Position numbers and translations under genes: made by a program. A model generated the notes under the pieces. That model was not told the origin of the DNA. It saw only the letters and a program-made list of their open reading frames with translations, and did not search any database. Positions 44,260 to 54,972 of a stretch of 64,000 bases of DNA are shown one piece after another (the stretch's first letter is position 1; the number at the start of each line of letters is the position of its first letter). This stretch comes from Mermis nigrescens. Taxonomy: Eukaryota > Nematoda > Enoplea > Mermithida > Mermithidae. The DNA lies in the NCBI GenBank assembly GCA_036768485.1, contig JAVLUZ010000226.1:62001-126000 (forward strand), read 5' to 3'.

Positions 44260-47147
44260 AAAATTAAGTAATGTACTTAGGAATCCTCAGTTATGATGAA
44301 TGTGATTGGTTAACTCAAATCATCAGCTGATGAATTAGGACGTTGCCTTTTTTATTGAGAGTATTTTCAGATATTCAAGCATCAGGCATGATATTCGCGT
44401 TTCGAAAATAATAGCACAAATCATTGAATATTTTTTATGCGCTTATGTAACTAATTAATTGGCAGGGAACAATCTTATTTGCATGAAAACTTGTAAGAAA
44501 ATAAATACAAAAAGCGTACTTGAGAACTAAAGACAGCCACGCAGCTAGCATATAATTTTCGCTTATCATTCTGCCTTCACTTCGCATGCCTGATCGTGCT
44601 TAAGGCCACGTGAGTTAGAAGTGCGGATTAGATAATGGTTGCTCACACTTACAAATTTTTACTATTAAGCTATGTTGTCAGCATGTTTCATGCACGATTT
44701 CTGAATTCAAATGCCTATCAAAAGTTGACCTGCGCATACAATCAAATTAACTCAAATTCAAATTATCCATCAAGTCAAAACATTGTTTTATTTGTCGTTA
44801 TATAGAATGTATAAAGAAAAAGAACAATGCGTTAAGGCGCTACTTCGGCCAGATCTATTAAGTTCGATTTTTATTATTTACACTTTCAAGCTTCGACATG
44901 TGCATGAAAATCGTACGCGAATCGACTGATTGCTCTAAAAGTTTTCAGAAAACCAGACTATAATGCATCTAGGTAAATTTTACCTTCGAAGGTCGGATTA
45001 CGGCTTGAGTCGAAAAGATAAAGCTGGATCATAGGATTTCTCCTCTTCGTTTCTAATAAAGCGTGCTTAGGAGCTTTGGTAAAAAGCTCTTAATAGCCCC
45101 TTGGAACATTCGGTTCCGCCTACATTGTACTATCGCGTTAATTAGCGGCAGAAAAAAGAATGACGGTTGCTTTGCTAGAAAGAATATTTATTCATTAAGC
45201 GTGAGTGTGAGTTATTTGCGGCTGCGCCAACTCACAAACTTAATTCGTCTTTTTTTGAGGTACTAAATAGGCGTTTTAACTACACGTTAAATTGCCCATT
45301 GCTTACTTTTGTTAAAAATGTCAAAACATGAATAATGGGAGCATTGGCTACGACGAAGGGCTCTCAAATGCTCGATAAACTTGTTTTCTGGAAAACCGAG
45401 CAATAAAACCGCTTTTGAAGAATAGTCAGGCTTGTCGAAAGACTTTTACTTTTTTCATACTCAACTCGTCGAATCGGCTTGTTAAACACAGCTATTCATA
45501 TGCATTTTCTAATACTTCATCATTTTTCATTAAGTGTTTTTCATGAGTCGTTCATTTTTTATGTAAAGCTGGTCGGCTAACTAATCTCGACGATGCTTCA
45601 GTAATAGTGGTAATAAATTATTATTTCGCCTATTTCTGGTTGGAGTAGAAAGCCAATTTTTTCATCAATGTTCATGAAACTCATTCTATCTGTTAAACGG
45701 TTTCCAGTATGCTCACATTTGGAAGGAGTGTTTAATCTACAGAGACGCGATTCAGCAAGCCAACTTGACATTTTATTCTAATTAATTAGAGCATTATGAA
45801 TTTCTTTTTGTAATTTTTTAACATGCGTAATTCTTTCCAGTGATTTCATCTATGTTCAAATACAATTTGTTTTTTGCACTTTCAAGTCATTGAAATATTG
45901 ATATTGTTGAAGTGCGACTAAGATTCTTCTGCCACATACTTCTGGATTATTGCCTCATTAATTTCGATAGTCCTGCTAATATCAGTTCCTTGGCAAATTT
46001 TAATATGCGTAACAGCTTACTACAAATTTACATGCTCACCCCATTTGGCGCTTTCTTTGCGAAACTACCATTTTTTATATAAAAGCATAACTTTTACGCT
46101 GAATATTGCTCAATACCCAAATATCTATATGGAAAATATGGGCTTGTCATATTTCGATTAGCTTAAGAATAGCTTAACACCCCAGAATTTAAAACGCAAG
46201 GCATCAGTTTTGCACAATATTGTGCATTATTATATTAATATTACTATCAGCGAAACTTTATTTTCTGATGAAACTAAATTAAATTTGTTGAAACAAAGCA
46301 GTTTGCGGTAATTTTAGTGTTGAGATGGTTGTTAAGATACAAAGGCTAAATTCGTTACTTGGCTTCGAGTATGTTTTACCGTTGAATAAGCGAAGATGCA
46401 TTAGAGCTTTTATAGATTATCATATAATTTTAGACTAACCATGCTATCCTCAAGTTCACCTTCTTTTTTCTTTCTTTATTTTCTTTCCCATTAAATCTCA
46501 ACCTGTCATACTGAAATCATTCAAATGTTATTTGGCTAGATCCCGTGAGGATGATATCGAAATTATATTATTAACGAAATTGGACGATAAATAATCTGGC
46601 TTTATGTAATAACGCACGAGTTCTGGTGGATTGTGTAGAAAAGACTTGACGAAAATTAAGTAAGTCAAGGCTGTTCAATTGTCTAAATTTTTTTACACTC
46701 TTGTAATTTCTGTTTTTGAGAATCTATTAAATTTTTCTCTGGTTTTTCTTTTAAAATTTTAGCATTCTTTGTATTTATTTGCTATATTAATTACTGCGTA
46801 CCTTAAGGAGTAACCATAAAAATTGAAATTAACCCGCAAATATTCTTCGAAAGCGGCAGGAGCACTAAACTTCCTCAAAAATTACTCTGACTCACTGGAT
46901 GTAATGATTATAAGTATTTTCATGAAAGTTTTCCAGATTTTTATTCATTTTGTGCCCTGATTTTGTCTTATTTTTCCTCTTTTGATTTTATGTTTTTATG
47001 TTAGTTCAAGTCTTTAAATTTTTGTTGTGACCTATTCATAGTACCACAATTTTATTTGATTTCAGGAATGAATTTTTTATTTTATACACCGCGGCATGTC
47101 ACGGAATTTGAGAGAAATACTCTCTCTCATATTTCTGAGACTAGTAG
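44260..47147. other. No gene seen
   Basis: About 2.9 kb of AT-rich sequence without clear repeats or termini. The only frame, 45063-45266, has no recognisable motif. Confidence 0.45.
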
Positions 47148-47661
47148 ATGCCTAGCAGTGATCGGACCGAGGGTACTTTTGGACTCCTCGGCCTCGGCCG
47201 AGGCCGAGGCGCCTTAAAATCCTTGCCTCGGCCGAGGCCGAGGCCGAGGCCGAGGGTAATGCCGAGGGTCAAGCTTATATACCTATACCCATAAATAGTG
47301 CTCTTAGAATATTTTGTATGCACATGAGCTAGAGAATAATCGTAATATTGAACACTTTATCAAATGTCATTTTCAATAATAGTTGATTAAATGTGTAAAG
47401 GATTTATTGAATAAAGTCAGCAGAATGAAAGCATACTTAATTTAACAAGTTGCCGTTGAAGACATGGAAAAGTTAATCATAGTTTCCCAAGGTCCAGAGT
47501 TGAGGGAAGGGTGAAATCCCAAAATGGGGGACCAGTAAATTAAGTAGTGTCTTTGTATGAGCGAACAAATTTTTGTAGATATTTTATATAAATATATTTT
47601 TAAACATACACATTTTTACATACTGCCAGTGTGTGACCTACAACCGGCATGCAGTCCTAAA

Positions 47662-48053
47662 CAGTGTTTTTTTTGTGCAAGATACCTTTTTATATGTACA
47701 AAAATGGTATCCAAAAGTCTTTGAACATTTTGTACATACATGCAAATTTTTGTGTACTATTATAGTATGGTACAGTAGCGATTTAGTGTGGTAAAACAGC
47801 AGTTTTCGACCTTCGGTAGCATATCTTAGCTAATTCCTGGGTTTCTGAATATTTGACATTTTTTTCATTCTAAATGCAAATTCTACTATTTTAAATATAT
47901 AGGACAGACAATTACTGATGCGCCGAAAATTTTCGGGAATTTTACACCTTTTTACAGTTTTTGTCTCTCCAAAAATCTTTGTGCATGTACAAAGACAGTC
48001 CTGAAAAGTCTCTGTACATTATGAAAAATCTTTGCCGAATACAAAAAACCGTG
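47662..48053. mobile_element. TGTACA hAT MITE, copy 4, nested
   Basis: Starts CAGTGTTTTTTTTGTGCAAG and ends GAATACAAAAAACCGTG, flanked by the perfect duplication GTCCTAAA (47654-47661, 48054-48061). It sits inside the 47156-49496 hAT, so it is younger than that element. Confidence 0.88.
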
Positions 48054-48599
48054 GTCCTAAATGTGATAATTCGGCCTGGATATAGTTCATAAGATTATTT
48101 GCCGCGAAGCGCCGAAATTTTTATGAGCTTTTGATGAAATTTACACATAAAACTTGACTGAGAAAGCCAAACAACTTGTACTACAAAATCAGAAATATTA
48201 CAGATATTGTAATATGTCAATTAAATCTTGTAATAAGCACTACTGTGCTTAGAAATCCAATGCAACATCAGGATAAATTAGTCAATTTTATCTTTGAACG
48301 GCTAAATGTGCTGACTTATTAAATAGTACTTGTTTTGCATAAAATTTTTAAAAACAGTAAAAATGGATACAAAAGATATTTGAATCTGCATAAAGATGCC
48401 TAGATTACACAAAAATTGATTTTTGAGTGTTTAATGCCTCTGCTTCAATCTAAATACAGTATATTAGCGATATTTTGCGCGAAGCGCCGAAAATTTTTTG
48501 AAATTTCCTAAAAAAATACTGAAAAACGATATAATTAATATCACTTTGTCCAAGAAAGTATTTTAACAATGTATAAAAATGGCTCCAAGAAATGCACGA

Positions 48600-48960
48600 G
48601 CCGAAATTGATTTTTGGCAAAACCTATATTTATTGGCCATTTTTAGGTGCGTTTCTGCGATTTTCGGCCGAAAATTCGTAATCATTTACGCCCTCTCCCA
48701 TAAAAATGGCCGAAAACCATACGTGTAACAGGAAGGGCTTTGGGGAATTCCCCACCCACCCAGGGTTGGACGTCCTCCCCTAACCCTTCCCTCCAAGGTC
48801 ACTAAATTTTGACCCACCCTCCCCATTTTTGGCGAAAATTTGCGCTTTGTTGGCTATTTTAGGTGCTTTTGCCATTTTTGACATATAATTAAAGTCACTA
48901 ATCCCCCACCCGAAATGCCGAGGAGCCCCTCCCGAAAATTTTGAGCTGTTACATGCATGT
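48600..48960. repeat. GGCCATTTTTAGGTG-type repeat
   Basis: Two related blocks (TTGGCCATTTTTAGGTGCG and TTGGCTATTTTAGGTGC) with CCCTCCC-rich stretches between them, inside the hAT. Related to 945-1085 and 49740-49980. Confidence 0.4.
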
Positions 48961-49547
48961 TTTATAGTGACAGTTTGTCTATTTAATCTTGCTTACATTC
49001 AAAAATACTCTATCACTTCGGGAAATTCTAATAGCTGCACTTTTGCCACAGTAAAAATTAGGTTCAAAAATATTCAAAAGGTTTTCACCAAAAATCGTCT
49101 GTCAGTGACTTGAGTCTTGTACCCTGAGAGGGGGTAATAAACCTCCCTCATCCCTCCCTTCAGGAATAAGTGTTTCCGATTCATGTAGCAAGCATGAGAA
49201 TTAAAACTTAGTCATCACATGAATAATAAATTTGCACTTTGCTGTATGTAACTTTGTGTAACTGGGTACGCGGCTGAAACCACAAGAAAAGTCTATAGGT
49301 TAAAAATAGCCTTTGTACTGCAGATGCATTTTAAATAATTAATATTCAACGGACATATTGAACTTATTCAAATTTGATTTTAACCCTCGGCGCCTCGGCA
49401 CTTTTCAGCTTCGCCCTCGGCGCCGAGGCCGAGGCTCCAAAAACGCCGAGGCTTGCCGAGGCCGAGGCCGAGGCCGAGGCCTCGGTCCGATCACTGATGC
49501 CTAGTAATGTTGGTTGAATTTGAAGTTTAATCTGCCCGTGTATTTTT

Positions 49548-50678
49548 TAGGGTAGGTGGCACAACCGCTAACGTGGGCACAACCGCTAACTACGAGTAGA
49601 GCACAACCCCTAAATAGTGCACAACCGCTAACTTATCGGTAATATCAATCTAAAGCCATGTGATGTACGAGTAGGTAAGCCATTCGTATTGCATTTATGT
49701 GTCTAAATTGAAAAAAGAAGTCATTTTGTACAGAGAGTTCTGATGTACATGGAATGGCTCGAAATTGGGTGGTCCCGACCAATTTTAGGGGGGCGGGTTA
49801 TTGATCACTAATTTTTGGCCAAAAACGGACAAAAAACGCTTTAAACGGCCAAAAAATTTGATTTTTTTCGAAAAATCAGGGTAGGGGGTCAAAAATTTTC
49901 TGGCTCTAGAGGGATGGAAGGGGCGGACGTCCGACTTCGGTTGGGGGATCCCCCACCCCCTCTCTTACATGTATGAGAGAGTTACTTTTTAACTAAGTAG
50001 TTAAACGACTTTATTGTCGATTTCATTTTCTAAATTTCTCATTCATTAGTATGGTTCATCAGATTGAAGGTTCACATTAAAAAATAAAGGGCTTTCAATG
50101 AAATGAACCTTAACAATGACCACCTGAAATCGACTACATAAGTCCGTAACACGTATTTGGCAATAAAAAATTCATTAAATTTATTTCAGCTAATGCTAAA
50201 ATTCGCATATGAAATTTGAGATAGGCCTTTAAGCATCGACCCTTAATTGTGGAAACTAGGTATTGATCTTTCCGCAAAAGATAGAAATTTAGAAAACAAT
50301 CCGTCTACCAATCAGTGAAGTGGAGACCTCGATATTTGTCTATTTGGATGCATTATGTAGCTGACGTTTAACGATCAAAAGGCATTATGTAGTTGCCGTG
50401 TTACGATTAAAATAGTACCTACAAATTATAATTAAACAATTTATCGTCTTAATAATAAAATTATTTAATCACACTATTCATGCTCGTCTAAAGTTGAATA
50501 AACATGTTGTTAACACTCAAACATTATTTTAGATACTGTTTAGATCATTTTTAAGAATTAGCGGTAGTGTAATAGTTTGCGGTTGTGCACTAGTTAGCGG
50601 TTATGCACTAGATAGCGGTTGTGCCCACGTTAGCGGTTGTGCACCCAAATCTATTTTTTGGCGGACTCGGCACCCTAA
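49548..50678. mobile_element. Foldback element with GCACAACCGCTAAC arms
   Basis: The left arm (49555-49640) holds four copies of GCACAACCGCTAAC or near forms. The right arm (50565-50646) holds five in the opposite orientation (GTTAGCGGTTGTGC). The outermost parts TTAGGGTAGGTGGCAC and GGCACCCTAA may be the true ends. The interior is AT-rich except for a GGCCAAAAA block and a C-rich run at 49740-49980. No duplication was found and no gene is present. Confidence 0.8.
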
Positions 50679-51080
50679 TTATTTGGCTATTGTACATTTA
50701 TGCTATTTTTATCAGAACTAACGATTCCAAAATACTGTATGGCATCATGAAGGTCTCCGATATAACGCCCTGATACATACAAACATATTCGAGGTGAAAC
50801 AAATAAAGCGCGAAATGGCGGCTGGAAAACCTTGAATGGCATCATTTTACTCAAACAATCGCTCTTTTACTAAATAAAGACTTGACTTTTTAATCTTTCT
50901 TCTACGCTATTCACTGCTCTACAAAAATTGACTCTTTATTTTCAGCCATTTTTAAATTATTTTACTTTCATGTTAAAAGTATTTGATATTTCGGAACAGT
51001 TGTTTGTATATAGTTAGTAATTCATCCAGAATTTTAAAAAAGAGTGAAAAATCAATTTTCACTTTTAAAGTGACCTTTCT
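50679..51080. other. No gene seen
   Basis: AT-rich sequence between the foldback element and the next frame. Confidence 0.4.
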
Positions 51081-51083
51081 TTA

Positions 51084-51314
51084 TTAAGAGAGCTCAAAAA
51101 CTTCATTTGTAATATAAAAACTCCTGTTATAAACAACGTCGCTAAGTATTTGTTTTGCAAGTAAAATCTGTTTGAATTCTTTTAAGTCATAATTGTCATT
51201 CGCAACTTTTAAACGAGAGATTTGGTCCGGAAAAAACTTAACTGCGAAGAATTCAGATTGATTCATCATCGCGTTAAGCATATGTTGGTCAAAGTTAGGG
51301 TCGTTCACAGACAT
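51084..51314 (-). CDS. Small hypothetical frame, possible exon
   Basis: A 76-codon frame starting ATG. Its composition looks more protein-like than its neighbours: mixed charged and hydrophobic residues, FFAVKFFPDQISRLKVAND at residues 22-40 and a predicted helical LKEFKQILLAKQILSDVV at residues 44-61. CCTCCAG just upstream (minus strand, about 51334) could be a splice acceptor, but the sequence between it and the ATG has a stop in frame. I recognise no family. It could be an exon, a transposon remnant or chance. Confidence 0.3.
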   Translation of the reverse strand: MSVNDPNFDQHMLNAMMNQSEFFAVKFFPDQISRLKVANDNYDLKEFKQILLAKQILSDVVYNRSFYITNEVFELS

Positions 51315-51591
51315 ATGTAGATTATAAGAATGCTGGAGGTAAGCCCCAGAGATCGTTTTTAAATAGCCTTTTGGAGCCTAAAAATGATAGACCCCATTTT
51401 TCGATGTTTTGGACGATGGTATTTTTCTACTATAAAAAATGTAAACACGCATTAAAGAATTGAAATAGTCTGAATGATTTGTGAGTAAAAAATGGCAAAA
51501 AAGAAACGTGATTCGAAGCAAAAATTATTTGGAAAAGGACGCAAACCGGCATTTTCCCCTATATTTTTTTCGGCTATCGAAAATTCTGTCA

Positions 51592-53170
51592 CTTCATTAA
51601 TGATTGTGTCTCAACAACCCACCAGTCCCAACAGCCACACCGTCCCAACAGCCCCACCATCCCAAAAGCCCCCACCAAAAATCTGAACAGCCCCACCCGT
51701 CCCAAAAGCCCCACCCGTCCCAACAGCCCCACTGTCCAAACAGCCCCACCGTCCCAACAGCCCCACCAATAATCCGAACAGCCCCAAGAATCCCAACAGC
51801 CCCACCAATCCCAACAATCCCACCAATCCCAACAGCCCCAACGTCCCAACAGCCCCACCGTCTTAACAGCCCCACTAGTCCAAAGAGCCCCACCAATCCC
51901 AGCAGTTCCACCGTTTCAGCAGTCCTACCGTTCCAACAGTCGCTCTGTCCCAACCACAAGCGTGGGGGGAGGGGATGTTTAGAGTTTAACCCCCCAACCC
52001 GAAATTCTGGAAATCCCTAAATTTTAATAGACTCCCAGAATTCTATTTTTAGCAAATTTCTCGGTGACTTTACCCCACTATACCCACAACATTTGTTCGC
52101 TCCCAATGTTGTTTCCAACTGCCCCACTGTTATACTCATAGATGCACAGCACGGCCGGTCTGGAGAAGGAGTTTTGAGCCAAAAATGACCTCAAAACTGG
52201 TATGAATGTTAAAATAGCGTAAAAACTACGCTAATCCACATTTTCTGGCTATTTTGAAGCAGATTAGCGTGAAAATTTTGATTTTCATTTAATTTTAACA
52301 CTTATCTTCCCTTTTTTCGCTAGAACGTTTCTTATTTTTTTCTGGCAGTCTAGACTAGACTATAATGAGCAGGAATCTAATCTTGCGAGATGACTCGAAT
52401 TAGGCCAGATCCCGGATTGCGCAAAAATGCCGAGCTTCAATTCTGGCGGGTCTTCAAGTTTCTCAGGTAGAGTTATTTTGAAAATGTAAACCTGCACGCT
52501 CGTGTATGGTCTTGATGAAATATGCGAAGTCGAAAATGGTTTAAGTTTAAGTATTATCTTATGTACATTTCTAAAATAAAGAAATTAAAACTTCAATCAT
52601 AAATTTTATCTTAAATTATAATATGACTTTGTATTACCGTCTGAATTTTAATTTAAGATAATACTTAAACAATATGTGAAAATGTTGAATAACACATGGC
52701 GGAATGTATAAGTACATCGTTTTTCATTTTATTCAAACGCCATGTAAAAGAGAACGCAAATCGATTTAGAAATCACTTTAACGAGCTTAGAAAGCCCGTA
52801 TAAGTTCTATGTTTCAAAAGTACATCGCCAAACGCATTTCTGGTATAATAGAGATCGCAGTAATGGTGGGGCTGCTGGGATTACTGGTGGGAATGTTGGG
52901 ACGGTGGGGCTGTTGGAATGATGGGGCTGTTGGGATTGGTAGGGCTGTTGGGATTGGTGGGGCTATTGGGATTGGTGGGGCTGTTGGGATTGGTGAGGCT
53001 GTTGAAATTATTGGTTGGGCTGTTGGGACGGTGGGGCTGTTGGGACTGGTGGGGCTATTGGGATGGGTAGGGCTGTTTGGATTTTTGGTGGGGCTGTTGG
53101 GACTGTGGGGCCGTTGGGACGGTGGGGCTGTTGGGACTGGTGGGGCTGTTGAGACATCACCTCATTAATT
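51592..53170. mobile_element. Foldback element with minisatellite arms (CCCAACAGCCCCACC)
   Basis: The left arm 51605-51950 is a tandem array of CCCAACAGCCCCACC-type units of 15-24 bp. The right arm 52860-53158 is the same array in opposite orientation (GGTGGGGCTGTTGGGA). The outer edges are also inverted: CTTCATTAATGATTGTGTCTCA at the left and TGAGACATCACCTCATTAAT at the right. The roughly 900-bp centre is AT-rich and carries no gene. Long frames in the arms (51597-51959, 51604-52020, 52809-53168) are translations of the repeats. Confidence 0.82.
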
Positions 53171-53855
53171 TCATCTAGGTCCATCTGGTCTACCATTTGC
53201 TCGTACCGTGCTGTTTTAGCGACTTACCTAAACTAACTATTCGATGTAATTGGGCAGGCAATGCAGATCTTTCGCTTACGTTTCATGCTGCGCGAGTTTT
53301 AAATTACTTGGACGAGAGTCCACGAAGCGCTTGTCAATGTCAATTTTCTTTTTTCTTTCTAGCTATTGCTCTTATGCATCTTCAACTATATTAAAGATCG
53401 TAAACTTTGACTAGGGCAACGTGGTTAATTTTGAATAATTTTGTCAGAAAAAGTTACAGCCCGAATCGCGCTTAAGTCACATATTTTCAACGCTAGTTCG
53501 ATTCCCTTCAACCTTACTGTGATTAGGAATTCTGCTGATTCTTCCGTTTGACGTGCTAATAACATCTTCGCGTTTGACACGCGTGGCTAATTTCTAGTCT
53601 CACATGATTATAAAAATTTAATTGAACAATGTAAGTTAATCAGTGTGCCTCGTAAAAAATGAATGTTTTGCCCTCCGGTGCTTTGATATGCAACCTGTGC
53701 TTGTGTGTGATTGGCTCAGCTAACTTTGGAAATTAGATGAAATGAATAGAGTAGAAAAATTCTTTTATTTCGTGCATAAATGAATGAGCAAATGAGTAGG
53801 CTAGTTGTGCTTTTATCAATCTATGACGTACTTTGCGTGCTACTATCTTTATTTA
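53171..53855. other. No gene seen
   Basis: AT-rich sequence between the foldback element and the frame at 53860; no repeats recognised. Confidence 0.4.
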
Positions 53856-53859
53856 ATGT

Positions 53860-54132
53860 TTGTCCTGTAATAACGACGCGCAAGTATTAGCTGCTCGGTT
53901 GCGCAGTGAGGGCGAGAATTGGAAAATGATTCTCACTCCATCCGTCGTAAGTAAAATCATATCAATGAATGAAAAATACAAAGACAAAACGGACATTTAT
54001 ATTCTTGATACTGTACCCGTGCTTTCGAATCTCATACAAAATAATGAATCTGTAATTCTTGGCACGGATCTTTGCATTTGGAGTAGGATAGGAAGATATG
54101 CGACTCAAATATTTGTTTTTTTTAATGAGTAA
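53860..54132 (+). CDS. Small hypothetical frame, possible exon or remnant
   Basis: About 90 codons open, starting just after a stop, with the first ATG only at about residue 23 (WKMILTPSVVSK). The translation looks protein-like: residues 8-28 AARLRSEGENWKMILTPSVV, then KYKDKTDIYILDTVPVLSNL and an acidic-hydrophobic end. It has no low-complexity bias. I do not recognise a family. It lies 840 bp outside the Polinton-type element and could be an exon, an old insertion or chance. Confidence 0.3.
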   Translation: MSCNNDAQVLAARLRSEGENWKMILTPSVVSKIISMNEKYKDKTDIYILDTVPVLSNLIQNNESVILGTDLCIWSRIGRYATQIFVFFNE

Positions 54133-54972
54133 GAAAAAATGTCTTAAATTGCTAATATCACGTGTGCTACTTTGATGTCAGAGAAGCGTTGTTAACAGAC
54201 AGGCAAGTAGTAGTTTGGGATTCGCACCGTTAATGGCAAAAAGGAAATTTTACTGGGAAAAATAAGCCATATGTGATTAAATTATAACTTAGAAAATTAC
54301 TTTTTTGCAAAAATGTCTGAAATTGACCTCGTTTTAAATCTATCATTTACATCAAACAGAATCTAAAGCACGCGCACTGCATTTTTTATATGTAAAATCA
54401 AAAGGACAACGATGAATGCTTTGACGGGAACCACCATAGATATACAGCATGACCGCTTCGCGTCAGCCGTTCTTTGGGTCAGCTGGAGATCTTCTCTGAG
54501 CCAGAATAGACAAATAGACTCTTAACGTTAAAACTACGTTGATTATCCGTTTGTAGTCAATGTTAAGTTTTTTACTAAAAAATTTGAATTTTCATTTATT
54601 TTGGCCTTTTCTTTGCCTGATTTTCAAAAAATCCCGTCTTTTATTCTAATTGTCTGCAACCTAAATCCCTAATTCATTTCGAGTACGCAATCCTGGAAAT
54701 TCACAGAAAAATTTTGCTTACAGGGTTATCAATCGATTCAAATAACTTAAAATCAACGTAATTACTCCAACTTCCTCAATATTCTGTATTCACTAGTTTT
54801 CGTTGACGCATTACCACCGAACAGCCCCATTTAACTTCGGATTATTTTTGATACTAAAATAATCTCGTTTAGGCGCCACAACACTGAAAATGAGAGGAAC
54901 TCAACGCACGAATAAGGTATTGCAAAATGTGCCTGCTCGTTTGATGTACTCTCAGATGAGCGTATTAGCATT
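54133..54972. other. No gene seen
   Basis: AT-rich, with a GCTTCGC motif near 54457. It directly abuts the left end of the Polinton-type element. Confidence 0.4.

Larger units (their letters stand above)
47156..49496. mobile_element. hAT-type element with GGCCGAGG-rich ends
   Basis: Starts CAGTGATCGGACCGAGGG and ends CCTCGGTCCGATCACTG, perfect inverted tips, flanked by the perfect 8-bp duplication ATGCCTAG (47148-47155, 49497-49504). Both ends have dense GGCCGAGGCCGAGG runs (47190-47260, 49387-49485). The 2.3-kb interior has no transposase and contains a younger TGTACA MITE. The tip is related to that of the 4280-6148 element. Confidence 0.92.

Noticed and set aside
51597..52020. Long proline/glutamine-rich and glycine/tryptophan-rich frames in several overlapping frames
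   Set aside because: They are translations of the CCCAACAGCCCCACC minisatellite; the mirrored frame 52809-53168 has the same cause.
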